Notes: generated by a model from the letters alone, not told the origin. A stretch of DNA of 45,094 nt from an uncultured Alphaproteobacteria bacterium (GCA_905236245.1 CAJOPC010000026.1:1-45094), one strand, 5' to 3'; shown: positions 17,160 to 26,553, numbered from the stretch's first letter. Numbers and translations are program-made.

Positions 17160-19112
17160 ATGCAACGAATTCCTGTTTTATTTCCTTTGGCACTTGGTTG
17201 TTATGAATATACACATGACACGGAATTACCCATTGGAACTTTTGTGCGAGCCACATTAGGGCGTAAAAAGGTGTTAGGTGTTGTTTGGGATAAATCCCCT
17301 TCCACTCCGTGTCCTGAGGCCAAACTAAAACCAATTTTGGAAGTATTACCTTTGCCGCAACTCCCACACTCAACAATTCAATTTGTCAACTGGGTCGCAG
17401 GATATACGATGAGTTCTCTCGGTGCTGTTTTAAAAATGGCACTCCACCCGGAAATTGAAAAAGTCAGCAAAAAACCCTGTGTTTTTGAACCTCCTACTCC
17501 GGATTATCACCTATTATCTTTTTCCTCCGCGCAACAAAAAGCCATTTCAAAGCTTTTGGAATTAAAAGGATTTCAAGTTGCTCTTTTAGATGGTGTCACA
17601 GGCTCCGGCAAAACAGAGGTTTATTTCGAAACAATCGCCAGCGCCCTAAAGCAAAACAAACAAGTTTTAGTTTTACTGCCGGAAATTATTTTAACAACAG
17701 CATGGCTACAACGTTTTGAAAATCGATTTGGCGTCCAACCGGCACTTTGGCATTCATCTATCACGCCAAAAACACGCCGTGATACATGGGAGGCCGTGCG
17801 ATCCGGATCTGCTCGTGTGATTGTTGGGGCCCGTTCTGCTCTTTTTTTACCCTTTAACGATTTAGGACTTATCGTCGTGGACGAAGAACATGATGCTTCA
17901 TATAAACAAGAAGATGGCGTCCTTTATAATGCTAGAGACATGGCCATTGTCCGTGCACAACAAGCCAAATGTCCCATTATTTTGGCCAGTGCCACACCCA
18001 GTTTAGAAACATATTATAATGCTATCAGTCATCGTTATCAATACATACATTTGCCAGAACGATTTGCAGGAGCAACTTTGCCCGAAATAGAGCTCGTCGA
18101 TATGCGACAAAAAACAAAAGGCCCCGTTCGCTTTATTTCCAAACAATTGCAAGATGCTATTCAAGCTAAAATGGCAAAAGGAGAACAATCTTTACTATTC
18201 ATCAACCGTCGTGGCTATGCACCTTTGGTATTATGCCGCGCCTGTGGCACGCGTCTTCAATGTCCGCATTGCAGTGCGTGGTTGACAGAACATCGTCGCA
18301 GCGGTTTTGTCCAATGTCACCATTGTGGTTATACAAAACATATACCGGAAGCTTGTCCTTGCTGTCATGAAAAAGGTTCTTTAATCTCTTGTGGTCCAGG
18401 GGTAGAACGTGTTGCAGAAGAAGTCTTAACACTTTTCCCATCGGCAAGAATTGCAGAAATAACCTCTGACACACTTACATCACCACAAACATTTGAAAAA
18501 TTGATTGATAAAATTCTCCGTGGAGATTTGGATATTTTAATCGGCACACAAATGCTTGCTAAGGGACATCACTTCCCCAACCTGACTTTAGTTGGTATCA
18601 TTGATGCGGATATGAGTTTAAGTGGTGGCGATTTAAGGGCTGGAGAAAGAACTTTTCAACTTCTGAATCAAGTTATGGGCCGTGCTGGTCGTGAAGCCAA
18701 AAAAGGGCTGGCTCTTTTGCAAACATATAGCCCGGATAATTTAATTTTAAGTGCATTAAAAGAAAATAATCGTAATGCCTTTTTAGAGGCAGAAATAAAT
18801 GAACGACAAATCTTAAAAATGCCACCTTTTGGAAAATTAGCGGGGATTATTTTGAGCGGTAAAAACAATGCCCTTACCTATCAAATGGCAAAAACATTGG
18901 TGCAAAAATCTCCTTTCATCAAAGATGTAAATATTTTAGGCCCTGTTGTAGCCCCCATTGCTAAGCTGCGTGATAAATACCGCTATCGTATTTTGGTCCA
19001 AGCTACAAAATCCATCAAGCTACAAAATCTGTTGCAAAATTGGTTAAATCAAGTTAAAATACCACCATCTGTGGAAATTCGGATTGACATCGATCCATAT
19101 AGTTTTTTTTAA
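17160..19112 (+). CDS. priA: primosomal protein N' (replication restart helicase PriA)
   Basis: A 3'-5' helicase that reloads replisomes on abandoned forks. It is 650 aa, shorter than the 730-aa E. coli form, as in many alphaproteobacteria. The N-terminal 3' DNA-binding domain spans about residues 1-100. Walker A is GVTGSGKT and the DEEH box is VVDEEHD. The zinc-binding insertion has four CxxC-type pairs between about residues 355 and 410 (CRACG, CPHC, CHHCG, CPCC). The C-terminal domain ends in RIDIDPYSF. A long T run (8 T) sits at its extreme 3' end. A membrane protein follows after 12 nt in the same operon. Confidence 0.96.
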   Translation: MQRIPVLFPLALGCYEYTHDTELPIGTFVRATLGRKKVLGVVWDKSPSTPCPEAKLKPILEVLPLPQLPHSTIQFVNWVAGYTMSSLGAVLKMALHPEIEKVSKKPCVFEPPTPDYHLLSFSSAQQKAISKLLELKGFQVALLDGVTGSGKTEVYFETIASALKQNKQVLVLLPEIILTTAWLQRFENRFGVQPALWHSSITPKTRRDTWEAVRSGSARVIVGARSALFLPFNDLGLIVVDEEHDASYKQEDGVLYNARDMAIVRAQQAKCPIILASATPSLETYYNAISHRYQYIHLPERFAGATLPEIELVDMRQKTKGPVRFISKQLQDAIQAKMAKGEQSLLFINRRGYAPLVLCRACGTRLQCPHCSAWLTEHRRSGFVQCHHCGYTKHIPEACPCCHEKGSLISCGPGVERVAEEVLTLFPSARIAEITSDTLTSPQTFEKLIDKILRGDLDILIGTQMLAKGHHFPNLTLVGIIDADMSLSGGDLRAGERTFQLLNQVMGRAGREAKKGLALLQTYSPDNLILSALKENNRNAFLEAEINERQILKMPPFGKLAGIILSGKNNALTYQMAKTLVQKSPFIKDVNILGPVVAPIAKLRDKYRYRILVQATKSIKLQNLLQNWLNQVKIPPSVEIRIDIDPYSFF

Positions 19113-19124
19113 GAGGATAAGAAC

Positions 19125-19712
19125 ATGCATTTCAAAAAATTTATACTCTCACTCGCGCGCTTTATATGCCGAATAATTTCTTCGATTCTATGGCAGTTGG
19201 TATGGCTTTTACCCTTATGGTGTCTTCTATGGTATGGACGATTTAAGTTGCCTCAATTCATGAAGATTCACTTTGGAATTGATCAAATTCAAGATCGATT
19301 AGTTTCATTAGAACACTTTACAGAAGTGATGAAAGCAAACAGTTCTCTATCCAATCCCAGTGCTATTCTCAATTACATTTCCGCACAATTAACCAAACTA
19401 AATTTTACATTTAAACTAAACACAACGGAAATGATGGCCCACATTTTCCAATCAACAGCCCTTTGGATAATGGATGCAATATGGATTATTGCTTTGGTAT
19501 ATGCGGCTATTCGCGCCTTTCGTTTGTTCCGTACAAAATCCGGTCAATATGATATTGCCCATCAAGTTGCAAAACAAATAGCGCCAGAAATTTTTGCCCT
19601 ACGTCAAGAAATTTGCATATTGCAACAACAGGTAGCCGAATTAAAAAGAACATCTCTACCACCTATATCTGAGGATCAAAATGACCAAGTCGCAGCCTTG
19701 CCAAAAGAATAA
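19125..19712 (+). CDS. two-helix membrane protein with C-terminal coiled coil
   Basis: A 195-aa protein of unknown family. A hydrophobic stretch rich in Trp/Leu (WQLVWLLPLWCLLWYG, about residues 23-40) and a second at about 110-132 flank a domain of about 70 residues. The C-terminal part (about 148-175) is a probable coiled coil (LRQEICILQQQVAEL). AAGAGGA precedes the ATG. It lies between priA and a DUF167 gene, overlapping the latter by 32 nt, which suggests coupled translation. Confidence 0.7.
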   Translation: MHFKKFILSLARFICRIISSILWQLVWLLPLWCLLWYGRFKLPQFMKIHFGIDQIQDRLVSLEHFTEVMKANSSLSNPSAILNYISAQLTKLNFTFKLNTTEMMAHIFQSTALWIMDAIWIIALVYAAIRAFRLFRTKSGQYDIAHQVAKQIAPEIFALRQEICILQQQVAELKRTSLPPISEDQNDQVAALPKE

Positions 19713-19971
19713 TTGCTGCATAATTCAAGTGCGTGTTCTGCCTAATGCAAGACATGAAGGATGGGCAGGCATGTGGAATGAAACGCATATTAAAATTGCC
19801 TTGCGTGCCCCTGCCGTTGACGGAAAAGCAAATGACGCTTTAATTGATTTTTTATCAAAAGAAATAGATTTACCGAAACGAAATTTTACTATTACATCGG
19901 GCCATACAAATCGTTGTAAGACGATTCAAATTCAAGGTATTACTTCATTTAATCCGCCTAAAGCAGACTAA
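19681..19971 (+). CDS. DUF167/YggU family protein
   Basis: A 96-aa protein matching the DUF167 pattern: VRVLPNARHEG near the N-terminus, KIALRAPAVDGKANDALIDFLSKE in the middle (the family's conserved P-x-x-G-K-A-N block), and the closing GHTNRCKTIQIQG. Its molecular function is not established. It overlaps the upstream membrane-protein gene by 32 nt and the xth stop region on the other strand by 4 nt. The first about 13 residues, including two adjacent Cys, precede the conserved domain. Confidence 0.88.
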   Translation: MTKSQPCQKNNCCIIQVRVLPNARHEGWAGMWNETHIKIALRAPAVDGKANDALIDFLSKEIDLPKRNFTITSGHTNRCKTIQIQGITSFNPPKAD

Positions 19972-20771
19972 ATATCTTTTGATAACTCTATAAATATAGG
20001 CGCATGATCGGATGTTTTATCCCAACCTCGAACATTTTTATAAATACCAGCATTTACAATTTTTGCCTCGTCTTTTTTTGCAACAAACAAAGCATCTAAC
20101 AACATTCCCCAATCTTTTGCAAATGCATTCATTTGAAAATCCCAAAAAGAATAAGTATGTGGCTCCGGATTTTTCAAGCGAATAGCATTTACAACATCCA
20201 ACGACAAAAGATCATTGTATAAAGAACGCACCTCAGGCAGCATCAAAGCATTTTGGCGATAAACCTCTGGATTATACACATCTGAATCCCGCTCAATAAC
20301 ATTGAAATCACCACCCAAAACAAAAGCTTTTTGCTCGTCTAATAACTTCTTGACATGCTCATTTAACGCCTTCATCCATTTTAATTTATACATCAACTTT
20401 GTTTTATCCGTCGGATCTTTTTCTGGCGGATTCCCATTTGGAACATAAACTGAAATAACGGTTATACCACTTTCTGTTTCTGCCTGAATAAAACGCGCCT
20501 GAGGATTTTCTTCATTGGGTAATAAAATTGATTGAACATTCGTCAATTTTTCTTTGGATAAAATAGCTACGCCGTTGTACGATTTTTGCCCTGCAATCAC
20601 TGCATTATATCCAGCAATTTTCAAATCAAAAAATGGAAAAGTACTTTCCTCTGCCTTTATTTCTTGCAACAATACAACATCTGGATTTCCCTGTTCCAAC
20701 AATTGCAATAAGGCCGGCAATCTTGCCCGTACTGACGCAACATTCCAAGAAATAATTTTTTGTGTTTGCAT
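19968..20771 (-). CDS. xth: exodeoxyribonuclease III (AP endonuclease)
   Basis: Base-excision-repair nuclease cleaving at abasic sites. The 267-aa length is normal. Exonuclease-endonuclease-phosphatase family motifs are present: ISWNVASVRAR (Asn), VVLLQEIKAEE (metal-binding Glu), SVYVPNG (Tyr), LGGDFNVIERDSDV (Asp/Asn) and the terminal TSDHAPIFIEL (catalytic Asp-His). AAGGAT lies upstream of the start. Its end overlaps the DUF167 gene by 4 nt, tail to tail. Confidence 0.95.
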   Translation of the reverse strand: MQTQKIISWNVASVRARLPALLQLLEQGNPDVVLLQEIKAEESTFPFFDLKIAGYNAVIAGQKSYNGVAILSKEKLTNVQSILLPNEENPQARFIQAETESGITVISVYVPNGNPPEKDPTDKTKLMYKLKWMKALNEHVKKLLDEQKAFVLGGDFNVIERDSDVYNPEVYRQNALMLPEVRSLYNDLLSLDVVNAIRLKNPEPHTYSFWDFQMNAFAKDWGMLLDALFVAKKDEAKIVNAGIYKNVRGWDKTSDHAPIFIELSKDI

Positions 20772-20794
20772 TTTTAAAATCCTTGTGTTATAGT
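20766..20794 (+). promoter_or_regulatory. promoter of the 215-aa exported protein, leaderless arrangement
   Basis: TTGCAT (20766-20771), 17 bp, TATAGT (20789-20794), then 6 nt to ATG 20801. The -35 hexamer lies at the xth start codon. No SD is present. Confidence 0.6.
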
Positions 20795-20800
20795 CATGTT

Positions 20801-21448
20801 ATGAAAAAATTTTTATTGATTTTCTTTTTATTAGTATGCCCTGCTTTTGCACAAAATGCAACTCCTTTTTGTACAAGCATGACAACTCGTGTACATGTCA
20901 CTGCCCTTCCTGGAAAACCAAAATATATCACAAATTATTCACGTGAAGAGTTTTTGAAAAAAGTGAATGCGAATGTGTCTCCTTATACTTTGGGACTAAC
21001 CGTTTCGAAATTGGATGCCCATATTGAAGCAACACCTTCTATCTCCAAACAATTGGATAAATTTTGTGTCGCATTGGAAAACGTAGAAGTAGAATTAAAA
21101 AATGTTATTCTTGATGTCTATATCGATAAAAAATATCCACCATCCAGCTGTGAATACAAGACGATTTTAAGCCACGAAAATTATCACGTTGCCATTGCTC
21201 AACAGGCTCTTGCCTTTTATAAGGCAGATGTGGAAAAGGCTGTCGCGAAGGCTTTAAAGAAGCTTTCTCCACAAGTCGTCTATAATACAAATGACATCCG
21301 TAATGTGGTGCAACGTCAAGTATCTACCATAAACAATGCCATAAAACCAATTATTGCATTCATCAATAAAAAGCTAGATGAAAAAGATAAGGCAATTGAT
21401 ACGAAGGAAATGTATCAAGAAACATCTGCGAAATGTAAAAATTGGTAA
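20801..21448 (+). CDS. exported protein with HExxH motif, possible zinc metallopeptidase
   Basis: 215 aa from ATG 20801, where a classic signal peptide begins (KKFLLIFFLLVCPAFAQ, cleavage after AFA or AQ). The mature part contains ILSHENYHVAIAQQA at about residues 124-138, an H-E-x2-H zincin signature within a helix, preceded by a YPPSSCEY segment. The last third is helical and Lys-rich. The arrangement (strand-rich N-half, C-x3-T-x2-SHE-x2-H helix, coiled C-terminus) recalls DUF922-type predicted peptidases. Peptidase activity is inferred from the motif only. It is convergent with the ZntB-like gene, 1 nt apart. Confidence 0.65.
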   Translation: MKKFLLIFFLLVCPAFAQNATPFCTSMTTRVHVTALPGKPKYITNYSREEFLKKVNANVSPYTLGLTVSKLDAHIEATPSISKQLDKFCVALENVEVELKNVILDVYIDKKYPPSSCEYKTILSHENYHVAIAQQALAFYKADVEKAVAKALKKLSPQVVYNTNDIRNVVQRQVSTINNAIKPIIAFINKKLDEKDKAIDTKEMYQETSAKCKNW

Positions 21449-21449
21449 T

Positions 21450-22415
21450 TTAAAGCCAATGTACTTTCTTTAAAATCCACATCTGCACACAGGCGATCAA
21501 TACTAAAATGACGCTAATCACCAAAAAGCCATACGGATGACTTCCAAATGGAATTCCGCCAACGTTAGCACCTAATAATCCTGTGACAAAGGTAAGCGGG
21601 GTAAAAACAACCATGATTAAACTCATTAAATACATGGTCCGCCCCATTTCTATATTTGTTTGCGAATCTAGTTCTTCCTGTGTCACCGCAGAATGATCTC
21701 GTGCAAAATCCAGCTCTGACACAATCGTTGATAAATCCCGCGCGACTTCTTGCAACTGAGCTAAATTTTCATCATCAAATATCGCCTTTTCGGTGGCCAG
21801 CTTATTCATCATATCGCGTTGCGGCACCAAATACCGACGCAATCCTACAATCTTATGACGCAACACACTCAACCTTTGACGCACAGAAACATCCTCCCTA
21901 AAGGTTGTTTCACCAATTACAACATCTTCTAAATCGTCTCCTTCATCATTGATATCCACCAAAGCCTTTTCGATACGTGCATTCATTTGGCGAGCCAGTT
22001 CAACAAAACAATCTGATATAGTCTTAGGACCATGGCCTTTTTTAAAATCTTGCATAATTTGCGTAATTGTTGGCAAAGCTCTATGGGACAAGGTCAACAA
22101 TCTTTTTGGCGTCATCCACACATGCAAAGCAATCATATCATCTTGTTCACCATTGACTGGACCGACACCACGCAAAACAATTAAAGTGCCTTTTTTATCT
22201 TTAAAATAACGGGGCGTCGTATCGGAATCTAATAAGTTTTCTAACACAGCAGGAGATAATCTTTGTGTTTTCAACCATTCTTGATTTTTTTCATTCGAAT
22301 AATCAATATGCACCCATACAGGAGATTTTGTTTGATGAGAAACAGACTTTAAGGAAACAGCCTTTGCCTTTCCTTTGCCATCCAACATATAACAAAATTC
22401 TGTTGTAAAACGCAT
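21450..22415 (-). CDS. zntB: CorA/ZntB family divalent cation transporter
   Basis: A 321-aa pentameric ion-channel-type transporter. It has a large cytoplasmic N-terminal domain (about residues 1-255) with a long coiled helix (RLSVLRHKIVGLRRYLVPQRD), then two C-terminal membrane helices (about 262-282 and 293-313). The pore signature is G-A-N with VGGIP following, closer to ZntB (G-x-N-x-GGIP) than to the Mg2+ transporter CorA (GMN). Zinc is therefore the likelier substrate, though selectivity cannot be read with certainty. GGGGGAG precedes the start. It is last in a hisS / membrane protein / zntB run. Confidence 0.85.
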   Translation of the reverse strand: MRFTTEFCYMLDGKGKAKAVSLKSVSHQTKSPVWVHIDYSNEKNQEWLKTQRLSPAVLENLLDSDTTPRYFKDKKGTLIVLRGVGPVNGEQDDMIALHVWMTPKRLLTLSHRALPTITQIMQDFKKGHGPKTISDCFVELARQMNARIEKALVDINDEGDDLEDVVIGETTFREDVSVRQRLSVLRHKIVGLRRYLVPQRDMMNKLATEKAIFDDENLAQLQEVARDLSTIVSELDFARDHSAVTQEELDSQTNIEMGRTMYLMSLIMVVFTPLTFVTGLLGANVGGIPFGSHPYGFLVISVILVLIACVQMWILKKVHWL

Positions 22416-22440
22416 CTATCTCCCCCTTTATTTAGTTATT

Positions 22441-22974
22441 TTATTTCACAATAAAAATTTCCTGACAATCACACAAATTCGTTTGGCCAAAAATCCAACA
22501 CATGGCAACATCCAATAAAATAGGAATCAATACTTTTTCAAATGGAAAATGAGCATGGCCACCATTTTTCTCCTTTAACCATGCATAAATATGAACGCCT
22601 GTGATGTGGGCCGCTGCACCACATAAAGCAGCCAGCAAAAATGAATCTACATAAAGCAAATTCCAATGAAGCCCCGGATTATATGTCAAAGTATTCACAT
22701 ACACAAATCCGATAGAAGCAATAGACAAAACCATCAAAATAAAATTACGGCCTGGAAAATTCCAATTTCTTTTTTCACAAAAACGAATCATCCAATACCC
22801 AAAAATTGCCAATAGCGCACCAGACAAAACACCGACGACCTCATCTTTCACGCCCATCTTTTTTGCGATTGCTAAACCACCGCCAACAATTAAAGGACAT
22901 AATGTTGTGCAGGCAGGATTTGCCAAAACCTTCGTTGATAAAACTAAACTCATTATCCATGCAAAAAACTTCAT
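22441..22974 (-). CDS. multi-pass membrane protein of unknown function
   Basis: 177 aa. A signal-like N-terminus (residues 1-18, ending ANPA) is followed by CTTLC, then four predicted helices at about 45-64, 75-95, 104-124 and 146-165. It ends with a C-x-C near the tail (NLCDCQE). I do not recognise the family. Paired Cys near both ends could form disulfides on the periplasmic side. It starts 10 nt after hisS on the same strand and ends 25 nt before the zntB start, so co-transcription is likely. Confidence 0.68.
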   Translation of the reverse strand: MKFFAWIMSLVLSTKVLANPACTTLCPLIVGGGLAIAKKMGVKDEVVGVLSGALLAIFGYWMIRFCEKRNWNFPGRNFILMVLSIASIGFVYVNTLTYNPGLHWNLLYVDSFLLAALCGAAAHITGVHIYAWLKEKNGGHAHFPFEKVLIPILLDVAMCWIFGQTNLCDCQEIFIVK

Positions 22975-22984
22975 ATTTTCTCCT

Positions 22985-24283
22985 TTATTTATTTGGGGCC
23001 CAAGTATCAGGATCTGCTACTGTTTGCTCTCCAGTTTCCATATTTTTTAACATATTGTCAATATCAAACCAAACATAAGGGATTTTTTTATCATTAGCGT
23101 ATTTTAATTGCTTTACCAACTTTCCTCCCTCCAAATACACTTCTGTCTTAATGCCACGCGCACGCAACTTTTCAGCAACAGTCAACATTTTAGATTTATC
23201 AGTATCCTCCACATTAACAACCAAAACTTCCGTTGGTGATTTGGCACCAGTCCTCATCAACCCTAATTTCAAGCCAACACCCAAAGCACGAGAAATTCCC
23301 ATAGACATACCAACACCAGGCAATCGACTTTTGGTCATAGTCGAAGCTAAATTATCGTAACGGCCACCACCACCAATAGAATCCGCAAAATCTGTGCCAA
23401 CCAATTGCACTTCATAGGTTGTTCCCGTATAATAATCGAAACCGCGTACAAGTGACATATCAACACGATAAGGAACTTTACACAAAGATGCATACAATTT
23501 CACACATTCTGTCAATTCATTAAGGCCAAGCTCTAACATATCATTTTGGACACCTAAATTTCGAACTTTATCGGCAAAAGACAAATCCGGCGTATTGATT
23601 TTTGCAATTTTTAAACATGCAGCAATTTGCTTTTCGTTCAGTTTCAACTCAGATAACATTTCGCGAACGCCATCTTCACCAATTTTTTTCAATTTATCCA
23701 ATACGCGCAAAGTCTCCCCGACTTTTTCAACGCCTAGCCCCTCAACAAAACCCGCTAAAATCTTGCGGTTGGAAATTTGTAAAACAATATTCTTAAATCC
23801 AATTTTTTGCCATGCTTCGCACACAACAGCAGGAATCAATGCATCATACTCTGGAGCCAACTTTTCGCGAGCAATCACATCCACATCACATTGTGTAAAT
23901 TGACGATAACGCCCTAATTTAGGTCTCTCTCCACGCCAACAAGGTTGCATTTGATAACGCTTGAACGGAAATACCAAATCATTTTCATGTTGTGCTACAT
24001 AACGAGCGAATGGCACTGTTAAATCATAGCGCAATCCCATCTTGGCTTCTTCTTTTTCCTCTGCCTGAAGACGCCCTAACACATACATTTCTTTGTTTGT
24101 ATCGGCACTCTTGGAAAGAAGAACTTCCAATTTTTCTACAACAGGCGTTTCAATAGAACAAAAACCATGGCTTTCAAATACAGCACGTATGGTATCCATC
24201 ATCTGCTGTTCCAAAATACGCTCTTCCGGCAAATACTCCGGGAAACCTGTAATAACCGACGGTTTAATTATCTTTTCTGACAT
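22985..24283 (-). CDS. hisS: histidyl-tRNA synthetase
   Basis: Class II synthetase charging tRNA-His. The 432-aa length is normal. It has motif 1 region TGFPEYLPEE, motif 2 as the R-YQMQPCWRGERP-GRYRQFTQCD block, the histidine A motif LVRGFDYYTGTTYEV, and motif 3 as GVGMSMGISRALG. The C-terminal HGTP anticodon-binding domain spans about 335-415 (VLVVNVEDTD through AN DKKIPYVWF). AGGAG precedes the ATG. It leads an apparent three-gene operon with a membrane protein and zntB. Confidence 0.96.
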   Translation of the reverse strand: MSEKIIKPSVITGFPEYLPEERILEQQMMDTIRAVFESHGFCSIETPVVEKLEVLLSKSADTNKEMYVLGRLQAEEKEEAKMGLRYDLTVPFARYVAQHENDLVFPFKRYQMQPCWRGERPKLGRYRQFTQCDVDVIAREKLAPEYDALIPAVVCEAWQKIGFKNIVLQISNRKILAGFVEGLGVEKVGETLRVLDKLKKIGEDGVREMLSELKLNEKQIAACLKIAKINTPDLSFADKVRNLGVQNDMLELGLNELTECVKLYASLCKVPYRVDMSLVRGFDYYTGTTYEVQLVGTDFADSIGGGGRYDNLASTMTKSRLPGVGMSMGISRALGVGLKLGLMRTGAKSPTEVLVVNVEDTDKSKMLTVAEKLRARGIKTEVYLEGGKLVKQLKYANDKKIPYVWFDIDNMLKNMETGEQTVADPDTWAPNK

Positions 24284-24352
24284 GATAACTCCTTTTGCAA
24301 ATTATTTTACAAAAGAAAGCAACAAAAATCAAGTTATAAAATCACTTTTCTA

Positions 24353-24381
24353 TTGACAATAAAAATAAATTAGAGTAAAAA
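24353..24381 (+). promoter_or_regulatory. promoter of the 704-aa Cys-rich lipoprotein
   Basis: TTGACA (24353-24358), 17 bp, TAAAAA (24376-24381). The architecture matches the promoters of the 868-aa and 538-aa paralogues. Confidence 0.6.
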
Positions 24382-24413
24382 GTGTAGTACACATTCTGAA
24401 AAGGGGTACAAAC

Positions 24414-26528
24414 ATGCGCAAAAACAATCAATCTCAAAGCTGTAAACCACAAGTTACAAAAGAAACAACAAACTATAAACTTAACTGGAAAACCGGAACT
24501 ATACTTTCTTCGATGGTGGCCAGTTTATTCTTTTTAACGGCATTTTCATGTGGTGGTAGCAACAAGACTCAAAAGGAATCTGTTTATGAAGGCATCAGGG
24601 AGGTTACAGTTCGTTTTTCATGCGCGGAACACGAGGTTGAAGTATCCCCCGGCAAATGCGAATGTGAAGATACATATACGAGAAATGAGCTGGGATTCTG
24701 TGTTCCCAATTTGTGTTTAGAATTTACAGAAACGGCTTGCAAAATTGAATGTAAAGCCACTACTGGCGATATTACCTTCGCCGAGGAAGGTAAATCTTGC
24801 GGAACGGGGCAAATATGTGATGCCCAAGGAGAATGTGTTTGTGATGTTGACTCCGGCCATTATGGCGAACCCGGCGAATGTCTTTGCGATAATTCCAGGG
24901 GTTATTATGGCGAACCCGGCAATTGTCAAATCTGTGACGAAAGGGGCAAAGAAATTCAAAATAATGAATGTGTTTCAATTTGTCCGGAAGGATTGCTTCC
25001 AAGCCTTCGTGACGGAAGCTGCACCATTTGCGAAAATGGCAACGTTTATTTACCATACGATGAGGATCCTTGCCAATACAGTGTTGAAGGATGTTCCAGC
25101 AATGATGATTGTTCGGACCAGGAGTATTGCCATCTAGAAGGCGAAACATGTGAACATCCAACCAAGGGTACATGTAAATATTTCGGTGCCTATACAGACG
25201 CTCTACCAGGATCTGCGGCCGCAGATGCATTAGGGGTAAATCTTCGCATAAGCAGCAACAACGCTCGATTGAATTGGTGGGCTGCAGACAATTGGTGCAA
25301 AGCCCAGGGAATGGAGCTGATAGATGTAGAGAAATTTAAATGTTATCGTGACGAGTCTTCATATGTAACAGAAAGTTCGTCTTACTCTGGTGGTTGCTGT
25401 GTAGATCAAAATTCATGTTTTGGACTTGTCGGCTGTGGATACAGATGCACAACGACAAGTAGCACTCCAAGTAATTTTAGCGATCCATTAAAAGCATTAC
25501 GATCAACATTTGGCGAATCCTACTGGGTTTGGACTGCTTCAAACTCAGCGTCTAATGGTACTTGTAGTGCATTTAGTTTGGGTATGCAACCTGGATATTT
25601 ACTTGGAATGGAACGGGATGATAATTATCATTACATTGGGTATTCTTCTTACTCTCTCCAAGCGTTATGTCAATTCTCTCCGGAAAGTGAATGTGCTCCA
25701 GAAAATGAACAATACGTCGACGATATAACTGTGTGTTGCAATGCGAATAAGACACCATATTGTACACAAAGGGATTCATCTGGGGCTTGCACTGCTGCAG
25801 CTTGTTGCTCCGGTAGCGTTATGGAAGGATCTGGCACAAATGGCGGCGATTTATGCTGCGCTAGCGTTCAGACACCATACTGTTCTGTCCGTGATACAGA
25901 AGGCAAATGCACCGCTGGCAACTGTTGTCCTAAAGGAGGAAAGGTCATCCCCGGAGTTGGTCCGAATGGGGCAGGTATGTGTTACAGCGCACAAGATATG
26001 GACTGCGTAACAAATGCGGATTGTGATGATGGTTATTATTGTAACATAACAGCAACAAGTTGCTACCCGAATGCTGGAACTTGTGAACCGATTAACGATG
26101 TTGCTTTTACCACTGCGGATATTGACGGAGTTGGCACCGTTTATAAGAGCGATACTAGAATGAATTGGTGGACCGCAGATCACTTGTGTAAAGCAAAAGG
26201 AATGCATTTAATCGCAGCGGAAGATTTAAATTGTTATCCAAGCTCTTCTAATTCACAAGTTAAAGAAGGTTCTGGGTATTCAGGCCCCTGCTGCAAACAG
26301 AATACGTATTGCACTTACTATAGCAGCAACTATGCACCCGACAAAACAAAATTCAGCACAGTTTTACGTTCTATAGATGAGGCATTTAGCGGCATCAGTT
26401 TCTGGACAACATCAAATGCCTCTACTACTGATTCCTGCAAAGCATTCTCTTCCAGCCTCTATGATTATAGTTTATACGGGACTGAACGGTCTTCAGCATA
26501 TAGTTATGCCTTGTGTATAAGTGATTAG
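24414..26528 (+). CDS. modular Cys-rich lipoprotein with two lectin-like modules
   Basis: A 704-aa protein. An unusually long polar N-region (about 28 residues) leads to a hydrophobic core and LTAFSC-GG, a lipobox-like site (Cys46). Residues about 60-150 form the family's N-terminal Cys-rich domain (YTRNELGFCV, CLEFTETACKIEC, GQICDAQGEC), followed by two YYGEPG/HYGEPG repeats. A DC box (about 228) precedes a lectin-like module (RLNWWAADNWCKAQGMELI, about 283-425). Two PYC-x3-RD-x2-G-x-C-x4-CC repeats (about 445-510) follow, then a second DC box (about 532) and a second module (RMNWWTADHLCKAKGMHLI, about 580-704). GGGG precedes the ATG. Likely surface exposed, with many disulfides. Binding specificity is unknown. 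Confidence 0.8.
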   Translation: MRKNNQSQSCKPQVTKETTNYKLNWKTGTILSSMVASLFFLTAFSCGGSNKTQKESVYEGIREVTVRFSCAEHEVEVSPGKCECEDTYTRNELGFCVPNLCLEFTETACKIECKATTGDITFAEEGKSCGTGQICDAQGECVCDVDSGHYGEPGECLCDNSRGYYGEPGNCQICDERGKEIQNNECVSICPEGLLPSLRDGSCTICENGNVYLPYDEDPCQYSVEGCSSNDDCSDQEYCHLEGETCEHPTKGTCKYFGAYTDALPGSAAADALGVNLRISSNNARLNWWAADNWCKAQGMELIDVEKFKCYRDESSYVTESSSYSGGCCVDQNSCFGLVGCGYRCTTTSSTPSNFSDPLKALRSTFGESYWVWTASNSASNGTCSAFSLGMQPGYLLGMERDDNYHYIGYSSYSLQALCQFSPESECAPENEQYVDDITVCCNANKTPYCTQRDSSGACTAAACCSGSVMEGSGTNGGDLCCASVQTPYCSVRDTEGKCTAGNCCPKGGKVIPGVGPNGAGMCYSAQDMDCVTNADCDDGYYCNITATSCYPNAGTCEPINDVAFTTADIDGVGTVYKSDTRMNWWTADHLCKAKGMHLIAAEDLNCYPSSSNSQVKEGSGYSGPCCKQNTYCTYYSSNYAPDKTKFSTVLRSIDEAFSGISFWTTSNASTTDSCKAFSSSLYDYSLYGTERSSAYSYALCISD

Positions 26529-26534
26529 TTAATT

Positions 26535-26553
26535 GCGGGGACACCGTTCCCGC
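26535..26553 (+). terminator. short GC-rich hairpin after the 704-aa gene
   Basis: GCGGG (26535-26539) pairs with CCCGC (26549-26553), extendable inward by a G-T and A-T pair, followed by TTTAA. The T-tract is short, so termination may be partial. Confidence 0.5.
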
